NCBI RefSeq assembly: GCF_003385495.1
Contig: NZ_QNUH01000006.1
Coordinates: 186,001-250,000, forward strand
DNA from: Chryseobacterium elymi
GTDB lineage: Bacteria > Bacteroidota > Bacteroidia > Flavobacteriales > Weeksellaceae
DNA length: 64,000 nt
Direction: 5' to 3'
A model generated the notes under the pieces. That model was not told where the DNA came from. It saw nothing but the letters and a program-made list of their open reading frames with translations, and ran no database searches. Made by a program: the position numbers and the translations under genes. Below, piece after piece: positions 53,721-61,875 of the stretch; the first letter of the stretch is position 1, and the number at the start of each line of letters is the position of its first letter.

Positions 53721-54047
53721 ATGAATTGGATTATTTTAATCATCGCCGGATTGTTTGAGGTTGCTTTTGCATCTTGTTTGGGTAAAGCAAAAGAAACTTC
53801 CGGATCTGAGATGTACTATTGGTATGCCGGTTTTCTGGTGACTATGACAATCAGTATGGTACTGCTGATCAAAGCTACGCAAACGCTTCCAATTGGGACA
53901 GCTTATGCAGTATGGACAGGGATAGGAGCCGTAGGAACAGCGCTGATGGGAATTTTCTTTTTTAAAGATCCTGTAAGCTTCTGGAGGGTATTTTTTATCG
54001 TAACCTTAATTGGTTCTGTGGTGGGACTGAAATCTGTTTCTCACTAA
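53721..54047 (+). CDS. SMR-family small multidrug exporter (SugE/EmrE-like)
   Basis: From ATG 53721 the protein is 108 aa with four membrane helices; the first carries the essential Glu in ILIIAGLFEVAFASCLGKA. LPIGTAYAVWTGIGAVGTALMGIFFF is the classical SMR signature. Export of guanidinium or quaternary compounds by proton exchange is likely. The TTG at 53697 is not preferred. Confidence 0.9.
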   Translation: MNWIILIIAGLFEVAFASCLGKAKETSGSEMYYWYAGFLVTMTISMVLLIKATQTLPIGTAYAVWTGIGAVGTALMGIFFFKDPVSFWRVFFIVTLIGSVVGLKSVSH

Positions 54048-54078
54048 GATCAAAAACAACTTCTATCTATATTTAAAT

Positions 54079-54107
54079 AAACCCGTCTTCAACATGAGGA
54101 CGGGTTT
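54079..54107. terminator. Terminator between SMR and the methyltransferase
   Basis: AAACCCGTC (54079-54087) pairs with GACGGGTTT (54099-54107), followed by A/T tracts on both sides. It serves converging genes. Confidence 0.8.
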
Positions 54108-54114
54108 ATTGTAA

Positions 54115-54882
54115 TTATTTTTTGAAAACTACAGGTAAGATCTCATTTTGTCTCAGCCCGTATTTTTTGATTTCTTCTTCTGAAAAATTCCGGGAATAGA
54201 AATTGGGTTCTGTTTCAAAGCCGGCCTTTCTCAAGCGGTCGAAATAATCCATTCCGTACCAGCGGACATGGTCGTACTGCCCGAAATGTTTCTGACGTTC
54301 TTTCGGATCCCTGATTGAAAAATCTTCATAGGTTTTTTCCATAGAGTTTCTCATGGGAACCTGAAAAATCCCCCAGCCTCCGGGCTTCATTACTCTATAC
54401 AATTCACTGATCGCCTTTGCATCGTCTTCAATATGTTCCAGAACATGATTACAGAAAACAATATCAAAACTTTCATCAGGAAAAGGTAGATCCAGAATAT
54501 CCGCTTTCACATCTACGATGGGGGAAAAAAGATCTGCAGAAATATAATTCAGATTTTTCATCATCTTGAATTTTCTGAGGAATTCCTGTTCGGGAGCGAT
54601 ATGCAGTACTTTGGCGTTTTTAATAAAAAAATCGGTCTCGTTTTGAAGATAAAGCCACATCTGGCGGTGTCTTTCTAAACTCAGCGTCCCAGGAGAAAGC
54701 GCATTTTCCCGTTGTTTTCCATAGCCGTAAGGAAGGAATTTCCTGTAAGATCTTCCGTCGATAGGATCATAGAATTCCTCTCCTTTGAAAAACTGATAAA
54801 TAAGCGGCCTCGCCCAAATACTCAATTTAATAAGCATTGGGCGAGGTATGGTATTGAGTAAAAGTTTGGCTACTCTTTTCAT
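54115..54882 (-). CDS. SAM-dependent methyltransferase (class I)
   Basis: The 255-aa Rossmann-type methyltransferase has motif I AKVLHIAPEQEFLRKF (a variant glycine-poor loop), acidic YISADLF, motif IV FDIVFCNHVLEHIEDD and VMKPGGWGIFQVPM. The substrate is unknown. Its start overlaps the stop of map by one base (TAATG), so it is translated after map. Confidence 0.82.
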   Translation of the reverse strand: MKRVAKLLLNTIPRPMLIKLSIWARPLIYQFFKGEEFYDPIDGRSYRKFLPYGYGKQRENALSPGTLSLERHRQMWLYLQNETDFFIKNAKVLHIAPEQEFLRKFKMMKNLNYISADLFSPIVDVKADILDLPFPDESFDIVFCNHVLEHIEDDAKAISELYRVMKPGGWGIFQVPMRNSMEKTYEDFSIRDPKERQKHFGQYDHVRWYGMDYFDRLRKAGFETEPNFYSRNFSEEEIKKYGLRQNEILPVVFKK

Positions 54883-55691
54883 TAAAAATCCAATTGGAAA
54901 GGCTTTTCTTCATCACTTACGATACCCAGGGCCTCATAAACATATTTGAATGTGGAAAGCAGCACCGGTTTCCCATTGATTACCGCTACATCATGCTCAA
55001 AATGGGCAGAAGGCAGGTTATCCAAAGTTGTTACTGTCCAGCCGTCATTATGGAATTTTACTTTTTCCGTACCAAGATTCACCATCGGCTCAATCGCAAT
55101 GGCAAGGCCGTCTTTGATGACTTTTCCGCTTCCCTGTCTACCATAATTTGGAACCTGAGGATCTTCATGCATTTTTCTTCCAAGACCATGCCCTACAAGT
55201 TCTTTCACTACTCCATATCCTTCTTTTTCACAATGTGCCTGGATCGCATGGGAAATATCCCCTATCCTTTTTCCTCTTACACATTGCTCAATTCCTTTGT
55301 AAAGGGATTCTTTAGTTACCTGCAACAGCTTTTTAACCTCAGGCTTCACTTCCCCGATCTCAAATGTATAGGCATGGTCTCCTACAAAACCGTTGAGAAT
55401 AACCCCACAGTCTACAGAAAGAATATCTCCTTCTTTGATAATATCATTATTGGGAAAACCGTGAACAACCTGATCATTAGGAGAAATACATAAGGAATTC
55501 GGGAAACCGCCATATCCTAAAAAAGCAGGTTCTGCCCCATAATCTTTAATGAAATCATGAGCCAGCTTATCAAGATATAAAGTATTGATTCCAGGTTTTA
55601 TTTCTTTTGCAAGCATTCCCAGTGTTTTTGAAACCAGGTGTGCACTCTCCTTCATCAGGCGGAGCTCCTCTATTGTTTTTAATTGAATCAT
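54882..55691 (-). CDS. map: Methionine aminopeptidase, type I
   Basis: The 269-aa enzyme has the di-metal site: SVDCGVILNGFVGDHAYTF (two Asp), VGHGLGRKMHEDPQVPNYG (His) and late IAIEPMVNLG and FEHDVAV (Glu). It removes N-terminal Met after peptide deformylation. No zinc-ribbon or N-terminal extension. The ATG at 55689-55691 is clear. A dispersed repeat lies upstream. Confidence 0.95.
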   Translation of the reverse strand: MIQLKTIEELRLMKESAHLVSKTLGMLAKEIKPGINTLYLDKLAHDFIKDYGAEPAFLGYGGFPNSLCISPNDQVVHGFPNNDIIKEGDILSVDCGVILNGFVGDHAYTFEIGEVKPEVKKLLQVTKESLYKGIEQCVRGKRIGDISHAIQAHCEKEGYGVVKELVGHGLGRKMHEDPQVPNYGRQGSGKVIKDGLAIAIEPMVNLGTEKVKFHNDGWTVTTLDNLPSAHFEHDVAVINGKPVLLSTFKYVYEALGIVSDEEKPFQLDF

Positions 55692-55862
55692 TTTTATAGA
55701 TGTTAGATATTAGATGTTAGAAGTTAGACTACAACTTAATGTATATTTTAAAGTAAGATTAAATGATAGCCTTCCCAACATCTACGGTTTTCTGATAAAG
55801 TTTTAAACGAAGCAGCAGCATTAAAAAACTAATTTCTAATCTCTAGCTTCTAACTTCTATTT
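55692..55862. repeat. Intergenic inverted repeat, TTAGAAGTTAGA type
   Basis: TTAGATATTAGATGTTAGAA near 55702-55721 faces TCTAATCTCTAGCTTCTAAC near 55836-55855, reverse-complementary in blocks. It resembles another family of palindromic spacers. No coding content. Confidence 0.5.
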
Positions 55863-55869
55863 TAAATTG

Positions 55870-56301
55870 TTACCAGAAAAGTCCTTTTTTCTTTTCTTTT
55901 TTAAGTTTTGAGTAGGCCAGAACCTCTTTTCCTTCTACACGGAATTCTATTCTTTCCTGGATAATATTGTAAATTTCTCCCCAACCCGGAAACCCTCCTA
56001 GATTCCTGTCATCGATGAACCAGTCCGCATCCAGTTTTCTTGACTGATTTTCAGGATTAAAAACTTCTCCTTCAAAACTGGAATTCACCGCATAAAATTC
56101 TACGCCATTATTTCTGCAAAATTCTACAGCTTCATCCAAAGTTTTTCCATGTCTGTATGTCCAGAGAATTAACCTGTACCCTTCTGCCTGAAGTCTTTTT
56201 AATGTTTCGAAAGCAAAGATTTTTGCTTTACCAATTGCCGGATATGCATCATCAACAATAGTTCCGTCGAAATCAACAGCAATTTTCTTATTATTTAACA
56301 T
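55870..56301 (-). CDS. HAD-like hydrolase (BT0820-type)
   Basis: From ATG 56301 (MLNNKKIAVDFDGTIVDD) the protein is 143 aa; the frame continues 20 codons further through the upstream terminator, so the longer start is rejected. Motif I is DFDGTIV; LILWTYRHGKTLDEAVEF and DADWFIDDRNLGGFP follow. The layout matches the small BT0820-like HAD group (phosphatase of unknown substrate). Confidence 0.8.
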   Translation of the reverse strand: MLNNKKIAVDFDGTIVDDAYPAIGKAKIFAFETLKRLQAEGYRLILWTYRHGKTLDEAVEFCRNNGVEFYAVNSSFEGEVFNPENQSRKLDADWFIDDRNLGGFPGWGEIYNIIQERIEFRVEGKEVLAYSKLKKEKKKGLFW

Positions 56302-56337
56302 TTTGTCTTTTTTAGCTTTGCAAAGATAAGAAATAAA

Positions 56338-56365
56338 AAGAGTGCCAAAAAACGATGGCACTCTT
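56338..56365 (-). terminator. Terminator of the desaturase gene
   Basis: AAGAGTGCCA (56338-56347) and TGGCACTCTT (56356-56365) form a perfect 10-bp stem. On the minus strand a U-rich tail follows. It lies upstream of the BT0820-type start. Confidence 0.85.
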
Positions 56366-56391
56366 AAGTTTTATAATTTAATGCTGTAAAG

Positions 56392-57372
56392 TTAACCTTT
56401 TACCCATTTGAACTGAAACTGTAAATCCGGAGTTGAAATTCTGTCCGTAATTTTCTGAAGTCTCGCAGGCAGTTTCATCAGGTATTCCTGAGCTTTTTCA
56501 GCTTGTTCAGTAAGTCCTTTTACATGCTCTATCTTCCATTCATCCAATAAGTCTTTCATAATATTGATATAATCCTGACCTGTATATACCATGCATCTTT
56601 GTGCTGCATCTGAGAAATGTCCCCAAAGCTCTCCGGCTTTTTGTCCGGACTGTCTCATCATGTGAGCAGGCATTACGATCTTTTTACGCATCATATCTTC
56701 AAATGCGAGGATCATTTCTGATGGATCTATTTCTAAAATTTTAGCAACAAAATGTTTGTAAGCTTTTGCGTGTCTGGCTTCGTCTGCAGCAATTACACCA
56801 CACATTTTTGCTAATTTTCCGTTTCCGGACTGTTTTGCCAATGTCCCCACCCTTCTGTGCGATATATTGGTGGCTGTTTCCTGAAAACTTGTATAAACGA
56901 AGTTTCTGTAGGGATCCATGCTTGTTCCTAAATCGAAACCGTCATTAATTAAATATTGAGTGGTCACTTCAAGCTCTCTCATATTCACTCTTCCGCACAG
57001 ATAAAGGTATTTGCCCAAAAGGTCTCCATGCCTGTTTTCTTCACCAGTCCATGCTCTTATCCAGTTGGCCCAGCCCACTTCTTTCTGTTCCTGATCTATT
57101 CCGTCTACTCCCATTAACCATGATTCATAAGAAGGCAATGCTTCTTCTGTAATACAGTCACCAATAAGAGTTACAAACAAATCATAAGGCATTTCACGGG
57201 CAAAAGTCTGAATTTCTTCCAAGTCATATTTAAAATCAGAGCTTGACGGATCCGGAAGATAATCGGAAGGTTGCCAGATTTTTTCAATTGGCGTTAAAAA
57301 TTTATCCAGAAAAGAACCTACTTCCTTTTCCAATATTCCCATTACTTCTTTTCTGACAAGCTTTTGATACAT
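56392..57372 (-). CDS. Acyl-ACP desaturase (stearoyl-ACP-type di-iron enzyme)
   Basis: The 326-aa protein has the di-iron signature EENRHGDLLGKYL and DEARHAKAYKHF, each an ExxH-type motif. It inserts a double bond into acyl-ACP and so makes monounsaturated fatty acids. FabH-like and related genes are not nearby. Normal length for the family; a partner ferredoxin is not in the window. Confidence 0.9.
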   Translation of the reverse strand: MYQKLVRKEVMGILEKEVGSFLDKFLTPIEKIWQPSDYLPDPSSSDFKYDLEEIQTFAREMPYDLFVTLIGDCITEEALPSYESWLMGVDGIDQEQKEVGWANWIRAWTGEENRHGDLLGKYLYLCGRVNMRELEVTTQYLINDGFDLGTSMDPYRNFVYTSFQETATNISHRRVGTLAKQSGNGKLAKMCGVIAADEARHAKAYKHFVAKILEIDPSEMILAFEDMMRKKIVMPAHMMRQSGQKAGELWGHFSDAAQRCMVYTGQDYINIMKDLLDEWKIEHVKGLTEQAEKAQEYLMKLPARLQKITDRISTPDLQFQFKWVKG

Positions 57373-57470
57373 CTTACTATATGGATTTTAATTTACAAAG
57401 ATATGATTTATTTATTATTTGCCGCATAATAACCTATGCAACTCATACAATGACTGATATAAATCATACA

Positions 57471-57504
57471 AAAATGCCGCCATCTATATCATAACGGCAT
57501 TTTT
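57471..57504 (-). terminator. Terminator of gpmI
   Basis: AAAATGCCG (57471-57479) pairs with CGGCATTTT (57496-57504) around a 16-nt loop. It starts about 20 nt after the gpmI stop. Confidence 0.75.
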
Positions 57505-57524
57505 CGGACAATATTATTGAATTT

Positions 57525-59066
57525 TTAACTAACTAAGATATCTCCTGTCATTACTTCCGGAATCTCTACTCCCATTACTTTTAAGATAGTTGGGGCTACA
57601 TCTCCCAATTTTCCGGGTTTCAGATTCCAGGTATGGTCTTTATCCATCACAATAAATGGAACAAGGTTCGTAGAGTGCTGAGTATTGGGAGTACCATCGG
57701 AATTGATCATTACGTCTGAATTTCCGTGGTCAGCCAGGATAAATACGGCATAGCCATGCTCATAAGCTGTAGTGGCCACTTTTTCAATACATTTATCTAC
57801 TGTTTCAGCGGCTTTTACTGCGGCTTCAAAAACTCCGGTATGACCTACCATATCAGTATTGGCGAAATTCAAACAGACAAAATCCGCTGTTCCGTTTTCC
57901 AACTCAGGCACAATGGCATTGGTGATGTCATAAGCAGACATTTCCGGCTTAAGGTCATAAGTGGGAACATCTTTCGGACTTGGACAAAGGAGTCTTCTTT
58001 CTCCGTTGAATTCTTCCTCCCTTCCTCCGGAAAAGAAAAACGTTACGTGAGGATATTTTTCTGTTTCCGCAATTCTGATCTGTGTTTTGCCGTTTCTTTC
58101 AAGAATTTCGCCCATTGTTTCCTTCAATACTTCTTCATCAAACACAACCTGTACATTCTGGAAGGTCTTGTCATAGTTTGTTAAAGTAATATAATGAAGG
58201 CTCAGCTTACGCATAAAATATTCAGGGAAATCTTTCTGGCAAAGAACTTCTGTGATCTCACGTCCTCTGTCAGTACGGAAATTAAAACAGATCACTACAT
58301 CACCGTCTACGATTTTAGCCACAGGAACAATATTTCCTGTTTCCGTGCTGTTGACAAGGATAATAGGCTTCAGAAATTCATCGGTCACATTATTATCATA
58401 GGAAGATTTAATCGCCGTCAAAGCATCTGTCGTCTGTAGCCCTACTCCTTCCACCATTGCATCGTATGCCAGTTTTACACGCTCCCATCTTTTATCACGG
58501 TCCATCGCATAATATCTTCCGATCACCGTTGCCAGCTTGCCTACTGTAACCTCCATATGGTTCTGAAGCTCTTCTATAAACCCAAGCCCAGAATGTGGAT
58601 CACAATCTCTTCCGTCTGTAAAGGCATGTACAAAGACATTTTCGTGCAGTCCAAATTCATGTGCAGCAGTCAACAAACCTTTTAGGTGATTGATATGCGA
58701 GTGTACCCCTCCATTGGAAACCAGTCCGATGAAGTGCAGCTTTTTATTTTCTCTTTTAGCGTATTCGAAAGCATCCTGAATGACCTGCTGCTGTCCCAGT
58801 GTTCCGTTCTCAATGGCCATATTCAGTTTTACAAGATTCTGATAGACCACTCTTCCCGCTCCTAAATTCATGTGTCCTACTTCAGAATTTCCCATCTGTC
58901 CTGCGGGAAGCCCTACAGCCAGACCGCTGGCTTCAAGTGTTGTATGTGGATATTTTTGATAACAGCTGTCTATAAATGGAGTGTTTGCTTTGTCTAAGGC
59001 AGACACCTCTGGATTTGTTCCCAGTCCCCATCCGTCAAGGATTGCTAATATTGCTTTTTTTGACAT
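57525..59066 (-). CDS. gpmI: 2,3-bisphosphoglycerate-independent phosphoglycerate mutase
   Basis: The 513-aa alkaline-phosphatase superfamily enzyme has the catalytic Ser61 in MGNSEVGHMNLGAG. Metal ligands are in AILDGWG at the start, and in CLNFANTDMVGHTG and ADHGNSDVM near the end. FTDGRDCDPHSG marks the phosphatase/transferase junction. It interconverts 3- and 2-phosphoglycerate in glycolysis. No neighbours of the pathway nearby. Confidence 0.96.
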   Translation of the reverse strand: MSKKAILAILDGWGLGTNPEVSALDKANTPFIDSCYQKYPHTTLEASGLAVGLPAGQMGNSEVGHMNLGAGRVVYQNLVKLNMAIENGTLGQQQVIQDAFEYAKRENKKLHFIGLVSNGGVHSHINHLKGLLTAAHEFGLHENVFVHAFTDGRDCDPHSGLGFIEELQNHMEVTVGKLATVIGRYYAMDRDKRWERVKLAYDAMVEGVGLQTTDALTAIKSSYDNNVTDEFLKPIILVNSTETGNIVPVAKIVDGDVVICFNFRTDRGREITEVLCQKDFPEYFMRKLSLHYITLTNYDKTFQNVQVVFDEEVLKETMGEILERNGKTQIRIAETEKYPHVTFFFSGGREEEFNGERRLLCPSPKDVPTYDLKPEMSAYDITNAIVPELENGTADFVCLNFANTDMVGHTGVFEAAVKAAETVDKCIEKVATTAYEHGYAVFILADHGNSDVMINSDGTPNTQHSTNLVPFIVMDKDHTWNLKPGKLGDVAPTILKVMGVEIPEVMTGDILVS

Positions 59067-59233
59067 TTCTTATAACTTTTTGTTACACAAATTTACCTAA
59101 TTTCCGATGAATGGAAGAATTTGAAAGGCTTAATTTGAAAACATCAGCTGAAATAGATATGCCGGAGTATAGCCGGTTGTCTTTTATCTTTTACAGACGG
59201 ACTGATTTCTATTTTTAAAAATATTATAAAAAA

Positions 59234-60475
59234 TCACTTTCCGAACCAGCTGATGATTTCGTAATGTAGAGCTTTTGAGGGTTTTCCTTGTACTATAATA
59301 TTACTTCCTTTTGATCCGCTTTTTATCTCTGCCTGTTTTTCCCAGCTTCCTTTTGTGAATTTGAACTGTGCAGGAAGATGAATTTTAAGACTGATGCTTC
59401 TCTCACGTGCTGTTTTTTTATTCATTTTTATACCTGTCGGATTCCAGCTGCCTAGTTCCGGCTGATTTCCTGTAATATAGACTTCATCATTTTTATCGGG
59501 TACACTTACTATAAAGGTTACCTCATAAAGTTCATCTGAATATTCTTTAAAAAAATCTTCAAATTTCATTTTTTGAGCTGCCATGTATTCTTTAATGTAC
59601 TGATCCAGGAAGGCACTCTCTTTCAGAAACAAAAGTGGATTTTCTATATTAAGAATATCATGGATTGCTTTATGTTTATCCGTTTGTTTATTGAAATAAG
59701 CTTCTGAAATTTTATATCCTATCCAATATCCCAGATCGTTGGGACGGTCATCTTTTTTACTGGTTCCGTAAAGCCAGTCCGTGTTGTCATCGCTTTTTAA
59801 TCTTGTTACAAACTCCCGGCACAGCTTTTCAGAATGGGTTTCGCCATATTTGAAAGATTTTGTATTGATATTGTCTCCCGATATAAGTTCACTGATAAAA
59901 TCCGCACTGCCTTCCATCAGAGACTTCTGCAGCAAATTGGAATTTCCTTTATTGTTCTGTTGAAAATGGATCAGCTCATGGGCAATAAGTCCGGTGACGC
60001 CATCCAAATTGCCCAGCATTTCAGTACCTATAATAATTCCTTCATTAGAAACTGTTCCGCCTGAATTGAATCTCCCATATACAAAATAAACGGGCGGATA
60101 TTTTGCTTCAGGATACCAATATTTCAGGGCGCTGTAAATGGCTTTTATCTTCTTTTCTTTTTGACCGACTTCTGCGAGGACATTTTTAGTCTTCAGATAA
60201 TCTTCTTTCCTTTTTTTCACTACTGAATATAATGAATCTGCATTGATGATCCTGAATTCCGTAAACCCTTTTACCCCCGGGGAACCCTTCTTCATATATT
60301 CTTCAAACGGATTGCCGGGTGAGGTTTCCATTTTGTCAAATGCTTTCCAAAAATTCTCTGTATCTTTTGTTTCGAAAACAGCATTTAGCGGATCGCCGGA
60401 AAAGCCTGACTGTGCTTTTAATGTTCCGGAAATTATTACAAATGCAATAAAAAGATGGCTCATTCTAATTTTCAT
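59234..60475 (-). CDS. Secreted metallopeptidase with a starch-binding-like C-terminal domain
   Basis: The 413-aa protein has a Sec signal (cleavage near LKAQ). HExxH is in GLIAHELIHFQQNN (~166-170) with a later MEGSADFI, giving a gluzincin-like third ligand. This resembles DUF2268-type putative Zn proteases. The last ~95 residues read EVTFIVSVPDKNDEVYITGN, QPELGSWNP and IHLPAQFKFTKGSWEKQ, a pattern like a CBM20/starch-binding fold. A lone gene. The combined role is not known. Confidence 0.7.
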   Translation of the reverse strand: MKIRMSHLFIAFVIISGTLKAQSGFSGDPLNAVFETKDTENFWKAFDKMETSPGNPFEEYMKKGSPGVKGFTEFRIINADSLYSVVKKRKEDYLKTKNVLAEVGQKEKKIKAIYSALKYWYPEAKYPPVYFVYGRFNSGGTVSNEGIIIGTEMLGNLDGVTGLIAHELIHFQQNNKGNSNLLQKSLMEGSADFISELISGDNINTKSFKYGETHSEKLCREFVTRLKSDDNTDWLYGTSKKDDRPNDLGYWIGYKISEAYFNKQTDKHKAIHDILNIENPLLFLKESAFLDQYIKEYMAAQKMKFEDFFKEYSDELYEVTFIVSVPDKNDEVYITGNQPELGSWNPTGIKMNKKTARERSISLKIHLPAQFKFTKGSWEKQAEIKSGSKGSNIIVQGKPSKALHYEIISWFGK

Positions 60476-60583
60476 AGTCTTAGTAAATATTTTAAGATTT
60501 AAATCCCTAAAATAAGAAAAATATTATCTTCTATCTTCGTTAATTTTCAGACTCAGTGATGTTTTTTTTTCTAAATTATTATT

Positions 60584-60591
60584 TAATTTTG
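60584..60591 (+). promoter_or_regulatory. TAATTTTG box 4 nt before the SUI1 start
   Basis: It exactly fits TAnnTTTG. ATG 60596 begins 5 nt after the G, so a transcript starting here would be leaderless. The upstream sequence is T-rich without a clear TTG. Confidence 0.4.
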
Positions 60592-60595
60592 CTAT

Positions 60596-60919
60596 ATGGA
60601 TTTACGAGATCAGCTAAAGAACCTTTTTCCTGAACATGAGGAAAAGGATTTTGAAATGCCTAAAGAAGAATTTAAGCAGCAGGAACCTTTGGTGTGCAAA
60701 TTTGAGAAAAAAGGCAGAAACGGTAAGCCTGTAACGATTGTTGAAGGCTGGGAAGGCAGTGAGGAAGATTTAAAAAAAATCTCAAAAAAAATAAAAACCA
60801 CCTTAGGAATAGGCGGTTCAGAGAAAGACGGAACGATAATCATTCAGGGCGATAACCGTGATAAAATAATGAATATCCTTAAAGAAATGGGATATAAAAC
60901 CAAAAGAGTCGGCGGATAG
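60596..60919 (+). CDS. SUI1/eIF1-family translation factor (YciH-like)
   Basis: The 107-aa protein has the SUI1 core GKPVTIVEGWEGSEEDLKKISKKIKTTLGIGGSEKDGTIIIQGDNRDKI (long middle segment seen as several blocks), ending MGYKTKRVGG. Family members help select start codons. It is convergent with the LRR gene (2 nt apart). Its start lies 5 nt after the promoter-like TAATTTTG. Confidence 0.9.
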   Translation: MDLRDQLKNLFPEHEEKDFEMPKEEFKQQEPLVCKFEKKGRNGKPVTIVEGWEGSEEDLKKISKKIKTTLGIGGSEKDGTIIIQGDNRDKIMNILKEMGYKTKRVGG

Positions 60920-60921
60920 AC

Positions 60922-61821
60922 CTAGAAATAGATCTGGGTTTCCGGCATCAGGTTTTTCAATCGTTCAATCTTTATTTTCTCTATAGGATTTCCCGTTAGA
61001 ATAAGGGTTTTCAGCTTTTTCAGCTGTCCAATCTCTGCAGGAATATCTTTCAGATTATTGTTGGCCAGATTCATGCTGACTATATTTTTCAGTCCTTTTA
61101 TTCCGGAAGAGATTTCTGAGATATGATTGTCACTTGCGTTCAAAAATTCAAGATTTTGAGCCTTGAACAGGTTTTCCGGCAGCTTTACAATAGCGTTTTG
61201 CTGCAGCTCCAGATATTTTAAATGCTTAGGAAAAGAAAGGTTTCCCAAGTCGTTGATCTGATTTTCAGACAGGTTTAAAAATTTAAGATTTTTGATTCTG
61301 TCTAAACGGGCAGCAACACTGCTGATCTGGTTTCCCTGAAGGTTAATTTCTTCCAAAGCCGGTATTTCCATCAGGGCTTCGGGAAAAACATTAAGGTTAT
61401 TGGCATCAAAATGTACTGCTTTTAAATTTTGAAGTTTTGCAACATTGGGATTGATGCTTGTCAGGCCATTGAGATTCATTGAGAAGCTATTCAGCTTTTT
61501 CAGGTTCCCTATTTCATCAGGGATGTACTTTATGCTGTTTTCATTTACATTTAAAATCTCCAGTTCAGCTAAAGCAAAGATCTCCTGATCCATTTTCTCC
61601 AGCTTATTTCCCATAATATTCAGAAAAAAAAGAGAATTCAGCTTCACAATCTGTGGAGGAAGGTTAAACAATCCTTTTTCCCGGAAACTTATGCTGTAAA
61701 CAGTCTTTTTACTGTTTAAAGCCTCATCGATACTGGTAAATGTAGGATATTTTACAGGATCGATCTGTGCCTTAGCATAGCCGAGAGAAAGAATAGAAAT
61801 AAATACAACAAGCTTTTTCAT
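60922..61821 (-). CDS. Secreted leucine-rich-repeat protein
   Basis: The 299-aa protein has a Sec signal (cleavage near GYAKA) and about ten LRRs, for example LEILNVNENSIKYIP, LKAVHFDANNLNVFP, LEFLNASDNHISEIS and LKTLILTGNPIEKI. It belongs to the Bacteroidota LRR group and should bind proteins in the periplasm. Its ATG lies 9 nt from a very stable hairpin, so its leader is short and structured. Confidence 0.82.
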   Translation of the reverse strand: MKKLVVFISILSLGYAKAQIDPVKYPTFTSIDEALNSKKTVYSISFREKGLFNLPPQIVKLNSLFFLNIMGNKLEKMDQEIFALAELEILNVNENSIKYIPDEIGNLKKLNSFSMNLNGLTSINPNVAKLQNLKAVHFDANNLNVFPEALMEIPALEEINLQGNQISSVAARLDRIKNLKFLNLSENQINDLGNLSFPKHLKYLELQQNAIVKLPENLFKAQNLEFLNASDNHISEISSGIKGLKNIVSMNLANNNLKDIPAEIGQLKKLKTLILTGNPIEKIKIERLKNLMPETQIYF

Positions 61822-61830
61822 AGAGTAAAA

Positions 61831-61861
61831 GTTTCGGCGGCGGCAAAGCCGCCGCCGAAAC
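61831..61861 (-). terminator. Very stable GC-rich hairpin between the LRR and PhoX-like genes
   Basis: GTTTCGGCGGCGGC and GCCGCCGCCGAAAC are perfect 14-bp arms with loop AAA. On the minus strand only TTTTAC follows, then the LRR gene start. It may end the PhoX-like transcript or form a leader structure for the LRR gene. Confidence 0.6.
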
Positions 61862-61875
61862 TGGGTATTAATAAT

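Noticed and set aside
56302..56361. Longer start of the BT0820-type protein
   Set aside because: The extra 20 codons run through the upstream desaturase terminator; ATG 56301 gives the usual DFDGT start.
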